Shown here: positions 43,828 to 53,999 of the stretch, in pieces
How positions within the stretch are numbered: position 1 is the first letter of the stretch
Layout: each line of letters starts with the position of its first letter
Source of the DNA: Planctomycetaceae bacterium
GTDB lineage: Bacteria > Planctomycetota > Planctomycetia > Pirellulales > Pirellulaceae
DNA length: 56,469 nucleotides
Reading direction: 5' to 3'
Assembly (NCBI GenBank): GCA_003233175.1
Contig: QIKY01000162.1
Coordinates: 1 to 56,469 of the forward strand
Position numbers and translations under genes: made by a program
Notes under the pieces: generated by a model
Database searches by the model: none
The model's input: the letters and a program-made list of their open reading frames with translations, nothing else
What the model was told of the DNA's origin: nothing

Positions 43828-44466
43828 ATGTATTATGCACGGTGGATAACGTGCCTCTGGCCAGGACTTCCCCGACTTTGGTGGCGTGGCGAGATGGCGG
43901 GATTGGCAGTCGCCCTGTTTTTTACTGCATTGTTAAATGCAGCTCTTTTGGGGGGGGTGGCATGGCCGTCGCTGTTGAGTTTTTCAGCGAAATTCTTTCT
44001 TTGGGGGGCGGTCTTCCTTTTTTGGGTGTTGGCCTTGCGGGGCGGTCTGAAACGACTCCCCGATATATTGCGGCCGGCGGCTGAGGAATCCGCCGCACTG
44101 GACGGGTTGTTTCAACGAGCCCAGTGCGAATACTTAAAGGGGCACTGGCTGGAGGCGGAACTGGGCTGGCGGAGCGTTTTGGAGCGGCGTCCTGAAGATA
44201 TCGACAGCCGTCTCATGCTCGCGACGCTGCTGCGGCGCGTCTCACGATGCGACGAAGCTAGAAAAGAGTTGCGAGAACTTGTTCGGTTGGAGGGGGCCGC
44301 CAAGTGGAGTTTGGAAATTCGCCGCGAGTTACAACTCTTGGCGGAGCAGACGGAATTGGCGGAGCATTCCGACCTCCAAAACAGGGTTGCCGCCGCCGAA
44401 ACGGAAAACGCCGTGCATTCAGACCAAACCATCGAAAATTCGGCTCAAGAACCAAGAGTGGCGTAA
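43828..44466 (+). CDS. membrane protein with TPR-like C-terminal region
   Basis: A 212-aa protein. MYYARWITCLWPGLPRLWWR begins a cytoplasmic, amphipathic N-terminus. Membrane helices follow at about 33-53 and 60-80, then a soluble helical region (about 95-175) with a TPR-like repeat (YLKGHWLEAELGWRSVLER and RLMLATLLRRVSRCDEARKE). The C-terminus is rich in Glu, Gln and Asn. The start at 43828 has an AAGGAG site 11 nt upstream. It precedes clpC by 186 bp on the same strand; a link with ClpC-dependent proteolysis is possible but unproven. Confidence 0.75.
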   Translation: MYYARWITCLWPGLPRLWWRGEMAGLAVALFFTALLNAALLGGVAWPSLLSFSAKFFLWGAVFLFWVLALRGGLKRLPDILRPAAEESAALDGLFQRAQCEYLKGHWLEAELGWRSVLERRPEDIDSRLMLATLLRRVSRCDEARKELRELVRLEGAAKWSLEIRRELQLLAEQTELAEHSDLQNRVAAAETENAVHSDQTIENSAQEPRVA

Positions 44467-44651
44467 CGAAATTACCCGCATGAGCATCAGAAAGAGTGGT
44501 AGAGTTCTTCGGCGACATTTTTTTACCAGCAACATTAATCATCAATAGACGAACAACGCGGCTTCGCCGACCTTTTTGACCGAGCACATCTGTTTCAGGC
44601 TGTTCACTGAAACAACGCTGCTTGAAGCCGCAAGCCTACGGGAGGCACTCC

Positions 44652-47225
44652 ATGTACGAACGATTTACCGACCGCGCGCGGAAGGTGATGCAACTTGCAA
44701 ACCAAGAAGCACAGCGGTTCAACCACGAGTACATCGGCACCGAACACATTCTGTTGGGCCTCGTCAAAGAGGGCAGCGGAGTGGCGGCGAACGTGCTGAA
44801 AAATCTCGATGTCGACTTACGGAAAATTCGCCTCGAAGTCGAAAAACTTGTTCAGAGCGGCCCGGAAATGGTCACCATGGGCAAACTTCCCCAGACGCCG
44901 CGCGCCAAGAAGGTTATCGAGTATTCCATGGAGGAAGCTCGAAATCTGAACCATAATTATGTTGGCACCGAGCACATCTTGCTGGGGCTGCTGCGCGAGC
45001 ATGAGGGCGTGGCGGCGCAGGTGTTGATGAATCTCACCCTGAAGCTGGATGAAGTCCGCGAAGAGGTGCTGAATTTGTTGGGGCATGGTTTGGAAGGCGG
45101 CGAGAGCGAGCGGGGCGGGCGCGAAGGTTCGGGCGGTTCGGAGTCGTCGTCGTCCAAGAGCGGCAAGTCCAAAACGCCGGCGCTCGATAGCTTCGGCCGC
45201 GACCTCACCGCCCTGGCGCGTGAGGGCAAGCTAGACCCCGTGATTGGCCGCAGCCGTGAAATCGAACGAGCGCTTCAGGTTTTGTGCCGTCGCACCAAAA
45301 ACAACCCGGTTCTGTTGGGTGAGGCGGGCGTCGGCAAGACGGCCATCGTGGAAGGTTTCGCACAACGCGTGATCAGCGGCAATGTCCCCGAAATTCTTGC
45401 CAACAAGCGCATCGTGGTGCTCGATTTGGCGATGATGGTCGCGGGCACGAAGTATCGGGGCCAGTTTGAAGAACGCATCAAGGCCGTGATGAACGAAGTT
45501 CGCCGCGCCAAGAACACGATCTTATTCATCGACGAACTGCATACGCTCGTCGGCGCCGGCGGAGCCGAAGGCGCGATTGATGCGGCAAACGTTCTCAAGC
45601 CCGCGCTGGCCCGGGGCGAAATTCAGTGCATCGGCGCCACCACGCTCGATGAGTACCGTAAATACATCGAAAAAGACAGCGCACTGGCCCGACGCTTCCA
45701 GGAGATTATCGTCGAGCCGACTAACAAAGCCGAAACCGTCGAAATCCTCAAGGGATTGCGCGAACGCTACGAAGAGCACCATCGCGTGCAAATCACCGAC
45801 GACGCCATTGAAGCGGCCGTTGAACTTTCGGCGCGTTACATCACCGGCCGCTGCCTGCCGGACAAAGCCATCGACGTGATCGATGAATCGGGCGCCCGCG
45901 TGCGTTTGCGAGCCATGACGCGTCCGCCGGATCTCAAGGAAATCGACGAAGAAGTCGAGGGTCTGAATAAAGACAAGGAAGAGGCGGTCGCCAACCAAGA
46001 CTTTGAAAAAGCGGCCGCCCTGCGCGACCGCGCCGATAAACTGCGTAAGAAAAAAGACACCATCACGCGTGAATGGCGTGAGAAGTCGCAACAGACCGAC
46101 GGCGTGGTGGACGAAGAAGTGATTGCCGAAGTGATTTCCAAAATGACCGGCATTCCGCTGACCCGTCTCTCCACCGAAGACAGCATGCGGCTGATGCAAA
46201 TGGAAGACGAACTCCACCAGCGCGTGGTCAGCCAAGACGCCGCCGTCAAAGCCATTGCCAAGGCGGTCCGCCGCAGCCGTAGCGGTTTGAAAGATCCGAA
46301 ACGGCCAACCGGTTGCTTTGTGTTCGCGGGCCCCACGGGCGTAGGCAAAACGCTGCTGGCCAAGGCGTTGGCGGAATTCATGTTTGGCGATGAAGACGCG
46401 CTCATTCAACTCGACATGAGCGAATACATGGAGAAGCACAACGTGAGTCGTTTGGTCGGCGCCCCTCCCGGGTATGTCGGCTACGAAGAAGGCGGCCAAC
46501 TCACCGAGAAAATTCGCCGCCGGCCGTACGCCGTGGTGTTGCTCGACGAAATCGAAAAAGCACACCCCGACGTCTTCAACATGCTCTTGCAGCTCATGGA
46601 GGAAGGTCGGCTGACCGATAGCTTCGGCCGCAATGTCGATTTCCGCAACACGATCGTCATCATGACGACCAACGCGGGCGCTTCGGCCATTAAGAATGAG
46701 TCGGCCTTTGGGCTGCCCACCGGTCACGACGACGACGCCTCCTACGAAAGCATGAAGGAGCGTGTTCACGAGCAGATCGAAAAAGTGTTCCGGCCTGAAT
46801 TCCTCAACCGGCTGGATGAAGTCATTATCTTCCGCCACCTCACGATCGAAGATTTGAAGACCGTGATCGACTACGAAATGGCCAAGGTGCGCGAGCGTCT
46901 GCAAGATCGGGGTTACAAGTTAGTGCTCACCGACGCCGCCAAGGAGTTCCTCATCAAACAGGGCGCCAACCTCGATTACGGCGCCCGTCCTTTGCGGCGT
47001 GCGATTGAGAACTGCGTCGAAGACGTGCTCTCGGAAGAACTGCTCAAGGGCGTTTTCCAAGGGAAAGACAAAATCCTCGTCGATGGAATTCGCAACGACA
47101 AAGGCAAGGTCATCCGGCTCGACTTCCAAGGCTTGGTCGACGACGAAGGCGGTGAAGAGCCGCCGGTTGGCGCCGTTGCCGGCGATGGCGACGACAAAAG
47201 CAACGGTGATTCGTTAGGCGAATAA
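44652..47225 (+). CDS. clpC: ATP-dependent Clp protease ATPase ClpC
   Basis: An 857-aa AAA+ unfoldase that feeds substrates to ClpP or refolds proteins. The order is two Clp-N repeats (about 1-145; [14 protein letters not shown] and [14 protein letters not shown]), AAA1 with GEAGVGKT, a UVR-type segment in the middle region ([20 protein letters not shown]), AAA2 with GPTGVGKT, and a C-terminal small domain. The Ser/Gly-rich linker after Clp-N ([16 protein letters not shown]) is longer than usual. ATG 44652 has a GGAGG site. A terminator follows at 47252. No mcsA, mcsB or ctsR gene is adjacent. Confidence 0.96.
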   Translation: MYERFTDRARKVMQLANQEAQRFNHEYIGTEHILLGLVKEGSGVAANVLKNLDVDLRKIRLEVEKLVQSGPEMVTMGKLPQTPRAKKVIEYSMEEARNLNHNYVGTEHILLGLLREHEGVAAQVLMNLTLKLDEVREEVLNLLGHGLEGGESERGGREGSGGSESSSSKSGKSKTPALDSFGRDLTALAREGKLDPVIGRSREIERALQVLCRRTKNNPVLLGEAGVGKTAIVEGFAQRVISGNVPEILANKRIVVLDLAMMVAGTKYRGQFEERIKAVMNEVRRAKNTILFIDELHTLVGAGGAEGAIDAANVLKPALARGEIQCIGATTLDEYRKYIEKDSALARRFQEIIVEPTNKAETVEILKGLRERYEEHHRVQITDDAIEAAVELSARYITGRCLPDKAIDVIDESGARVRLRAMTRPPDLKEIDEEVEGLNKDKEEAVANQDFEKAAALRDRADKLRKKKDTITREWREKSQQTDGVVDEEVIAEVISKMTGIPLTRLSTEDSMRLMQMEDELHQRVVSQDAAVKAIAKAVRRSRSGLKDPKRPTGCFVFAGPTGVGKTLLAKALAEFMFGDEDALIQLDMSEYMEKHNVSRLVGAPPGYVGYEEGGQLTEKIRRRPYAVVLLDEIEKAHPDVFNMLLQLMEEGRLTDSFGRNVDFRNTIVIMTTNAGASAIKNESAFGLPTGHDDDASYESMKERVHEQIEKVFRPEFLNRLDEVIIFRHLTIEDLKTVIDYEMAKVRERLQDRGYKLVLTDAAKEFLIKQGANLDYGARPLRRAIENCVEDVLSEELLKGVFQGKDKILVDGIRNDKGKVIRLDFQGLVDDEGGEEPPVGAVAGDGDDKSNGDSLGE

Positions 47226-47251
47226 CGCCCAACCACCCGCCAGCTACATTC

Positions 47252-47291
47252 AAGGCCCGGCTTCTCATGGGAAGTCGGGCCTTGTTTTTTT
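47252..47291 (+). terminator. rho-independent terminator of clpC
   Basis: AAGGCCCGGCTTC, a short loop, then GAAGTCGGGCCTT followed by a T-rich run. Confidence 0.8.
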
Positions 47292-47488
47292 GGTTTTTTG
47301 AGAAAACTTGCTCAATCACGACTCCGCAGTTGCGCCGCGATTGCTGGTTGCCGGCAACCGCCCGTCAAACTGAAACGCGGAAGGTTGCGAGTCGTCGCTG
47401 GCGAAACGCATGACGCGTGGTTAAACTATACTGTTTGCGTTGGTGTTATAGAGGTCACAAACCGGCTCCCCGAATCGAAAGGCATCGT

Positions 47489-50407
47489 ATGTTTTGCAGG
47501 CGTATGGTTCGACTATGGCGAACTCTGGTCGTTGGTATATTGGCCGTGAGTGTTGGCGTGTGTTCAGCGGCGGGCGAAAATGCAGCGGTGGAAATTCCAC
47601 GCGTCAACGACGACGATTTGGAAATGAAACTGTTCGCCAAAGCGCCCTTGATCGTGCATCCGATCGGCGCCGTGGTCGACCAGCAAGGCCGACTGCTGGT
47701 CATTGAAAGCCATACGCATTTCCGGCCCGCCGATTACGAAGGCCCCCAGACAGACAAAATCGTCATCCTGACAGACACCGACGGCGACGGCGACGCCGAC
47801 GCCCGCCAAACCTTCTTCTCCGGAACCACGCACACGATGGGCATTGCCGTCCATCCTGACGGCGCCATTTATCTGGCCACGCGGAACGAAATTTTGCGTT
47901 TGGAAGACAACGACCACGACGGCCTCGCCGAAAAAAGCCGCCGCATCGTGTTTCTCGAAACCGAGGGCGCCTACCCGCACAACGGGCTTTCAGGACTCGA
48001 ATTCGACCTACTCGGAAACCTGTTCTTCGGCATGGGAGAAAACCTGGGCGCCGAATACACGCTTCATGGCGCCGATGGCCGAAAAATTCATGACCAAGCC
48101 GAGGGCGGGAATATCTTTTTCTGCACCGCCGGCGGAGAGAAGCTGAGACGCATCGCGACCGGTTTTTGGAATCCGTTCGGCGTGTGCCGCGATATTCACG
48201 GCCGCATGTTTGCGGTCGATAACGATCCTTCGGCCACCGGCTGCCGCTTGTTGCACGTGGTGGAGGGCGGCAACTACGGCTACCAATATCGGTATGGGCG
48301 TTCGGGGCTGCATCCTTTCGTTTCCTGGCGGGGCGGTCTGCCGGGTTCGCTGCCGATGGTCAGTTACGTGGGCGAGGGGCCATGCGAATTGATCAGTTAT
48401 GAGTCGAACGGTTTTCCCGAGCGTTACCGCGGCCGACTGCTAACAGCATGTTGGAGCGAACACCGTTTGGAGAGTTTCGAACTTCGGCCGGAAGGCGCTT
48501 CTTTTCGGGCGACTCGAACGTCGCTCGTGCAGGGCGGCGAAGACTTTCGCCCCGTGGGAATCGCGGTCGACCACGAAGGCGCCCTTTTTCTCACCGACTG
48601 GGTCAAAAAAGATTACAACCTGCACGGACATGGCCGCGTTTGGCGGTTGCAGGGCAAAACGTCGAAGACCGCCGCACAAAATATTGTGCCGGCGTCCAAC
48701 TACCCGATCGGTATGCTTTCACCTCAAAGGCGATTGCGAGAACAAGCGGTTCGCCGCGCGTTGGCCCAAGACAAGGTTTCTTTTTTGTGGGCTCTGTCGC
48801 GAGAACCCGGGAATATTCGCGCGCGTGCCGCCGCCTTGGAAGCCTTGCTCACGGTTTCGCCGCTGCCGGACGATGTCAAACAGGTCGCCACGAACGATCC
48901 TTCCCCGGCGATGCGCGCTCAGGCTATTCGCGGCTTGGCGAAGCGGGGCGAATTGGACTTCATTCGCCAGCACTTTTTCCAAGACGGGCAAGCGGCTGAA
49001 ATCGAACTGGCCGCCTTGCCGGCGCGCAATCGTCCGGCCGACGCCGCCATTCTGAGCGACTCTTTAGCACATGACGATCCCTTTATTCGCAGCGCCGCGA
49101 TTCATCAACTCGCCGCCGCTCCGAAGTTGCTGCAACGGCTCGATAACGCCCCGCCGCCAAAGAGCGCCTTGGCGCGGGCCAACTTAATGTTGGCGCATCG
49201 GCGGAGCGGCCGCGCCAACGTGCAACTGGTATTGAAGCAGGCGCTGCAAGATCAAGATCCTCTGGTGCAATTCATGGCGGTGAAGTGGATTGCCGACGAA
49301 CGTTTACAAAGTTTTCGTCCCCAGATGAAACGCGGGCTCGATCAGGCGGGCGTCTCGCCGGATCTTTTCATGGCCTACGCCACCGCTTTGGCCCGCATTG
49401 ATGGCCAGTCGGGCGACGAACAAAAAGTGCTGGCCGCGATGACGCCGCGTTTGGCCATTGCCGATGTGGCGCCGGCGCTGAAGGTTATGATTCTGCGCGG
49501 CGTTTCGACACTCGCCGAACGCGGCCGGGAAAGCAAGGTGCGTTTGAAACTTGCCGCGCTGCGGCCGTTGCTCCAGGCCCACGACGCCGCCTTGAAGTTG
49601 GAGGCGGTTCGGTTTCTCGCAGCCTCATTACTCGAAGGGCGAGATACCTTACTGGCAGCCATTGCGCAGGATGAAAACGCGGCGGAATCGGTTCGCTGCC
49701 AGGCTATTTTAGGTTTGGCGCCGCAGGCGGAGTCGCACCAAGATTTGTTGCTGGAGCAAGCGGCGTCGGCTTCCGAACCACGGGCGGAAGAAGCGTTGCG
49801 GGCTTTGTTGAATGTCGGTTTGAACGCCAAGCAAAAACGTCTTCTGGAGGAAATCGGACGGAGTCATCCACGGCGAGCGGAGTTGACAGCGCGGCTGCTC
49901 AAACCGGCGGCTGCAAACGCTTCGCAAGCGCCGCCGGAAGCGGCGGCGTTGCTCAAACGCTTGCAGCAGGCGGGACGTTTGGAGGCGGGCCGGGCGGAAG
50001 TTGGGCGGCGCATTTTTGAAAACGCCAAAGTGGCCAAATGCGCTGGTTGCCACATGAACGAAGGCCGGGGTTCCCGCGTCGGCCCCGACCTCACCGCGAT
50101 TGGCCGTCAAAGTGAACGCGCGGTGATTCTTGAATCGATTTTGCAGCCGAATAAGAATGTCGCGCCGCATTACGTTGCCTGGCGAATCCTGACCGCCGAA
50201 GGCCGCATTCACACCGGGTTCCTGGTCCAACAAACCCAGGAAGATCAGACCTACATCGACGACCAGGGGCAAACGTTTACGCTGTTGAATCAAGACATCG
50301 AAACCACCGATTCCCTTTCCACTTCCATTATGCCCACCGGATTGTTGGCGAATTTGACCGACCAGGAAATCGTCGACCTGCTGGCGTATCTGACGGTAAA
50401 ACGATGA
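47489..50407 (+). CDS. PVC-type dehydrogenase/HEAT/cytochrome c protein
   Basis: A 972-aa exported protein of the large planctomycete/verrucomicrobial family. After a signal peptide (about 1-28) comes a sorbosone/glucose-dehydrogenase-like beta-propeller (about 40-420; NPFGVCRDIHGRMFAVDNDP and GPCELISYESNGFP), then HEAT-like helical repeats (about 430-830), then a C-terminal cytochrome c domain with haem motif CAGCH at 851-855 and a distal-Met segment MPTGLLANLTDQEIVDLL near 950. It probably oxidises a sugar or related compound in the periplasm and passes electrons through the haem; the substrate is unknown. ATG 47489 has an AAAGG site. Confidence 0.92.
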   Translation: MFCRRMVRLWRTLVVGILAVSVGVCSAAGENAAVEIPRVNDDDLEMKLFAKAPLIVHPIGAVVDQQGRLLVIESHTHFRPADYEGPQTDKIVILTDTDGDGDADARQTFFSGTTHTMGIAVHPDGAIYLATRNEILRLEDNDHDGLAEKSRRIVFLETEGAYPHNGLSGLEFDLLGNLFFGMGENLGAEYTLHGADGRKIHDQAEGGNIFFCTAGGEKLRRIATGFWNPFGVCRDIHGRMFAVDNDPSATGCRLLHVVEGGNYGYQYRYGRSGLHPFVSWRGGLPGSLPMVSYVGEGPCELISYESNGFPERYRGRLLTACWSEHRLESFELRPEGASFRATRTSLVQGGEDFRPVGIAVDHEGALFLTDWVKKDYNLHGHGRVWRLQGKTSKTAAQNIVPASNYPIGMLSPQRRLREQAVRRALAQDKVSFLWALSREPGNIRARAAALEALLTVSPLPDDVKQVATNDPSPAMRAQAIRGLAKRGELDFIRQHFFQDGQAAEIELAALPARNRPADAAILSDSLAHDDPFIRSAAIHQLAAAPKLLQRLDNAPPPKSALARANLMLAHRRSGRANVQLVLKQALQDQDPLVQFMAVKWIADERLQSFRPQMKRGLDQAGVSPDLFMAYATALARIDGQSGDEQKVLAAMTPRLAIADVAPALKVMILRGVSTLAERGRESKVRLKLAALRPLLQAHDAALKLEAVRFLAASLLEGRDTLLAAIAQDENAAESVRCQAILGLAPQAESHQDLLLEQAASASEPRAEEALRALLNVGLNAKQKRLLEEIGRSHPRRAELTARLLKPAAANASQAPPEAAALLKRLQQAGRLEAGRAEVGRRIFENAKVAKCAGCHMNEGRGSRVGPDLTAIGRQSERAVILESILQPNKNVAPHYVAWRILTAEGRIHTGFLVQQTQEDQTYIDDQGQTFTLLNQDIETTDSLSTSIMPTGLLANLTDQEIVDLLAYLTVKR

Positions 50408-50713
50408 ACGTGGGTGTGAAACTGGGGGATTTCCTAGGTTAAGAACGGCCGCCCGGGCAAAAAAATGCTAGGTTACATAAGCCGGGCAACGCTGGTCGAG
50501 TTATCTTCTCTTGCGTGTTGTTCTTGATCGGCGTCCGGTGGCTGTCCTCTCTTATCGCTTGTGCCGCTTTTTCCGACGATTCACTGAACCGGCGGCGTTT
50601 TTTCGCGTAGATCTTATCGCTGCGCCGGGTCGTTCGACTTGGCAATTCGTTACCCTGGCGTTTCGGGAAGGGTTCTTCTTTCCGCTCATCGTTTGCGCCC
50701 ACGGAGAAAAACT
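50408..50713. other. spacer, no gene seen
   Basis: 306 bp between the cytochrome gene and the DUF1571 gene. A GAACGGCCGCCCGGGC stretch at 50444-50459 could fold. No convincing frame; it probably contains the DUF1571 promoter. Confidence 0.35.
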
Positions 50714-51673
50714 GTGCCTGTATTGAACCGCTGCCGTCGGAGCGTCACGCTGGCTTCCTTGCTTGTTCTCGTGCTGGGGCTCTCCGCGCGGGCGCAAGGG
50801 CAATGCCGGATTGAATTGAAACCGGCCAACGCCTTGGCGGGCCTCGATTCTCAAGTTTTCATGCAGGCGGTGTACGAGGCCGAACGAACCGCGGCGCAAG
50901 AAAAAGATGCGCATCCTTTGCTGCCGATCATTCGCTACGCCTTCAGTCGCTACCAATCGATGTCGACGGAATTGCAAGACTATCGTTGCCGCTTGGTCAA
51001 GCGCGAACGCATCGCCGGTCGCCTGCAATCGCACCAATTTATGGCGGTGAAAGTTCGCCATCAGCCCGCCGCCGATGGCAGTCAAACTCCAAACATTGAT
51101 GTGTATTTGCGTTTTCTGGCGCCCTCGCGCATCAAGGGCCGGGAGGTTCTGTATGTCGAGGGAGAAAACAACGGTGAGTTGTTGGCCACCAAGGGCGGTC
51201 ATGGCGCGTTGAAACATTTCACGATCAGCACGGCGTTGGAAAGCGACCAAGCCCTGCGCGACAGCCTGTATCCTGTCAATCAGATTGGCGTGCTCAACCT
51301 GACCCGCCGTTTGATCGAAGATGGCGTCAAGCACATGCAAGCCGATGTGTTGCGCGAATGCGTGGTGGTCGACAAAACCGGCGCCACGATCGATGACCGG
51401 CCATGCCGGTTTATTGAAGTCACATTCCCCGCGCAACGTTCGGGTATTCGCTTCCACAAGGCGCAAATCTTTATCGACGAAAAACTACAAATTCCCGTTC
51501 GCTACGCCTCCTACGACTGGCCCCAAGCCGAAGGCGAGCCTCCTCGGCTGCTCGAAGAATACACGTACGCCGATCTGGAGTTGAACCCCGGGCTGGCCGA
51601 CCTCGATTTTCGCCGCGACAATCCCGACTATCACTTTCACGCGCGCCAGAAAAAGACGCGCGAAGAAAAATAG
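50714..51673 (+). CDS. exported DUF1571 family protein
   Basis: A 319-aa protein with a signal peptide (about 1-30, ending SARAQGQ) and a DUF1571 domain over most of its length. Recognisable parts are QDYRCRLVKRERIAG, YLRFLAPSRIKGREVLYVEG and NQIGVLNLTRRLI. The fold resembles outer-membrane lipoprotein-carrier-like beta structures, but no function is established. GTG 50714 follows GGAG by 7 nt and begins directly with the signal peptide; an ATG at 50639 would put non-hydrophobic residues in front of it. It is followed by the composite repeat locus at 51695. Confidence 0.86.
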   Translation: MPVLNRCRRSVTLASLLVLVLGLSARAQGQCRIELKPANALAGLDSQVFMQAVYEAERTAAQEKDAHPLLPIIRYAFSRYQSMSTELQDYRCRLVKRERIAGRLQSHQFMAVKVRHQPAADGSQTPNIDVYLRFLAPSRIKGREVLYVEGENNGELLATKGGHGALKHFTISTALESDQALRDSLYPVNQIGVLNLTRRLIEDGVKHMQADVLRECVVVDKTGATIDDRPCRFIEVTFPAQRSGIRFHKAQIFIDEKLQIPVRYASYDWPQAEGEPPRLLEEYTYADLELNPGLADLDFRRDNPDYHFHARQKKTREEK

Positions 51674-51694
51674 CCGAGAGGCCTCGCTTTACCG

Positions 51695-52117
51695 GTCCAA
51701 ATACTATTCCGTGTTTTTCGGACGCGCGCCAGGCGAAGAGGTTAGGCGTCCTTGATTTCATATCCTGGAAGGATAAAAGCCATTAGCCGGTGGTCGAGCG
51801 CAGCGAACACCACCGGAGGATGGAGGCGCCAAAATACCGCATCCCGGCGGGATGCCAGCGGCCGTTGGAGTTCATGCTTCAGCGTGCGTCCGAAACAAAA
51901 ACATGCTAAAGCATGAACTCCAACGGTGGGCGGCGCGATTGACGACGTAGTTTTGAGGCGTTTCCCGCGCCCGCTGCTCTGGCATCCCGCTGGGATGCAT
52001 CACGATTGCTGCGCTGGCAACCGGTGGCGTCGTTCCGCTCAGCCACCGGCTAATGGCTGCCAAGCCTCTGGCTTGATGAGAACTCCCTAAGACCATTGCA
52101 CGGAATAGATCTTGGAC
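51695..52117. repeat. element C, copy 2, containing nested inverted repeats
   Basis: 423 bp bounded by GTCCAAATACTATTCCGTG and CACGGAATAGATCTTGGAC. Nested inside are a second inverted pair (GCCATTAGCCGGTGG at 51779, complement ending 52057), then GCATCCCGGCGGGATGCC (about 51838) against GGCATCCCGCTGGGATGC (about 51982), and at the centre the family D palindrome (51864-51924). No coding capacity is seen. Confidence 0.8.
51864..51924. repeat. palindromic repeat D, second copy
   Basis: GTTGGAGTTCATGCTTCAGC and its imperfect complement GCTAAAGCATGAACTCCAAC, related to the palindrome at 1287-1386 in the arg operon. Confidence 0.75.
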
Positions 52118-52123
52118 TGTTCC

Positions 52124-53260
52124 TTAACGAGCGTCGTTCGGTTGGGGCGCCTCTAGCACGCGCGTCCCGCCTTTTTTCTGCTCATGGCGGGCTCGTTCGA
52201 CTGCCGCCCAAGCGACGATGTTTCGACTCGTCAGCAGACCAACCACCTGGCCTTCGAACAACACCGGCAGCGTGGTGCAAGGCGAAGCTTGCAGCTGTTG
52301 CACCGCCGTTGCGAGCGGGTCGTTGGGGTGCAAAATCGGGCAATGCCGGCAGGCCAAGGATTCCGCGCTGCGGGTGAAATCGTGCTGTTGTTGGGCTTCG
52401 GCAATTGCCGCGTGGTGCAGCATGCCAATAAAGCGGCCTTCCTTGACGACGGGAAAATCGTGTTGGTAGCCCGCCGCCACCGCCTCCCCGATCTGCTCAA
52501 GAGGAGCGTCAGCCTCGACCGGCAATACACCCGATGTCATCGCGTCGCGGACGTGTTTGTCTTGGAAAACCGCCAGCACTTCGACCGCTTGTAACTCAGC
52601 TTTGCCGGCCATGAAAACAAACATCGCGATAAACACCAGCATCCACTGACCGGTCCAGAGGCCCACGAAAATAAACAAGGCAGCCATCACTTGGCCGACA
52701 TTCGCCGCGATTCGCGTTGCCTGCAAGCGAGACAAACGCGTCGCGAGCAACGACCGCAATACGCGGCCGCCGTCCATGGGGAAGGCCGGCAACATGTTGA
52801 ACACCACCAGCGCGATGTTGGTGAAGAGTAGGTTGCCCAAAAAACGGAGCACTCCGCCGACGTGCCTCACGCCTGCAAAATCGTGGATGCCGTAGGCGAT
52901 CAACAAGACCACGATCACGGCCAACAAGACCGCCGCAATCACGACATTCACCGCCGGCCCGGCCACGGCCACCCAAAATTCCTGCCAAGGTTTTTGCGGG
53001 ATGCGCTCCAGGCGGGCAATGCCTCCAATCGGCAAGAGCGTGATATGCAACGTTCGCACGCCGTACGCTCGCGCGGTGAGCGCGTGTCCTAATTCGTGCA
53101 GGGCCACGCAAGCGAACACCGCCACGACCAAGCCGACAATCATCAGGCCGGCGGCCCGCGTGTCGGCGGAAAAATATAACCAACCGAGCAGCAGCAGGAA
53201 TGTCCAATGCAAATAAATGCCGATTCCCGCGACGCGCGCGATCTTTAATGACCAATTCAT
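52124..53260 (-). CDS. M50 site-2 protease with CBS domains
   Basis: A 378-aa intramembrane zinc metalloprotease of the SpoIVFB/CBS-type S2P group. It has six predicted membrane helices, the zinc motif HELGH (55-59) and the distal NMLPAFPMDGG (159-169) supplying the third ligand. The cytoplasmic C-terminus (about 235-365) carries a pair of CBS domains, which usually bind adenine nucleotides and may gate activity by energy status (family knowledge). The very C-terminal tail is basic. It is not next to an anti-sigma factor gene, so the substrate is unknown. The gene converges on the repeat at 51695-52117. Confidence 0.92.
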   Translation of the reverse strand: MNWSLKIARVAGIGIYLHWTFLLLLGWLYFSADTRAAGLMIVGLVVAVFACVALHELGHALTARAYGVRTLHITLLPIGGIARLERIPQKPWQEFWVAVAGPAVNVVIAAVLLAVIVVLLIAYGIHDFAGVRHVGGVLRFLGNLLFTNIALVVFNMLPAFPMDGGRVLRSLLATRLSRLQATRIAANVGQVMAALFIFVGLWTGQWMLVFIAMFVFMAGKAELQAVEVLAVFQDKHVRDAMTSGVLPVEADAPLEQIGEAVAAGYQHDFPVVKEGRFIGMLHHAAIAEAQQQHDFTRSAESLACRHCPILHPNDPLATAVQQLQASPCTTLPVLFEGQVVGLLTSRNIVAWAAVERARHEQKKGGTRVLEAPQPNDAR

Positions 53261-53317
53261 AAGACGTTTTTCTTATTCCTACGAGAAGCCAGAGTCTTCA
53301 ACAAAGCAAGCTTCTAA

Positions 53318-53463
53318 GGCGAGCGGCAGATGAGAATTTACCTAATACAAGCACGAAGCGCAAGCGAGTGAATCAGCAAACGGTCATTCCCGCGTAGGTG
53401 GGAACCCAAAAAAAACTCACGGACTCCCGCTGCGTGTGGGTAAGTTATCTCCGGCCGCTTGCC
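53318..53463 (-). repeat. MITE-like element A, copy 3
   Basis: 146 bp, the same length as 12939-13084. It begins GGCGAGCGGCAGATGAG and ends CCGGCCGCTTGCC, and is flanked by TAA on both sides, a possible 3-bp target duplication. The interior matches copy 1 at 10471-10615 in orientation. Confidence 0.85.
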
Positions 53464-53999
53464 TAAACTGCATGGTAACCGAGCCGGGGCCGGTTCCGCC
53501 AGCCGCGCCCTGTTAGTAGGTTCTTGGCGCCACGGTGATTTGTCAACGGCTGGACGCCGGCGGAGCCAGCAGTTTGTAGTTCGCAGACGCCCAACCGAAC
53601 CGCCAAAAGATGTAACTGGAAAACCGCCAAGGAAATAGAGAATGGTTTGGCGGATTGTTCCAGAAATCGTCAATTGTCATTGGAGGGAGCGATGGCGCCT
53701 GCTGCGTTTCGGCGCATCGCGGCCGCCGAAATATGCGGAAGCCAGCGCGCCGAAAGTAATGCAGGCGTTGTTCGTTAGGTAAAGACAAGGGCGTCATCAA
53801 CGAATTATTCGTGGATCGCCGCCAAATGACAATTGACAAATAACTATTGATAAATGAGTTTAAGTCCTCTCAATGAACGAGCGGGATACCGGTTGCACCC
53901 ACCGCCCAACCGGCGGCGCCCCGTGACAACAGAGCCCCGTTGGCGTATTCTCAGGGTTGTTTCCTTGCTTTTCTCGCTTCCCGCCCAGAATGCCGGTTT
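53464..53999. other. spacer upstream of rsmA, no firm gene
   Basis: 536 bp. The segment 53824-53862 (ATGACAATTGACAAATAAC...) resembles 26690-26731. A minus-strand frame at 53543-53839 encodes a Trp/Phe-rich peptide but starts in repeat-like DNA and has no good ribosome site. The last 60 bp are open in the rsmA frame but precede the better start at 54000. Confidence 0.4.

Noticed and set aside
45522..46904. 460-codon minus-strand frame opposite clpC
   Set aside because: Antisense shadow of a strongly conserved gene.
53543..53839. 98-codon Trp/Phe-rich minus-strand frame
   Set aside because: Starts in repeat-like DNA, no good ribosome site; kept only as a curiosity.
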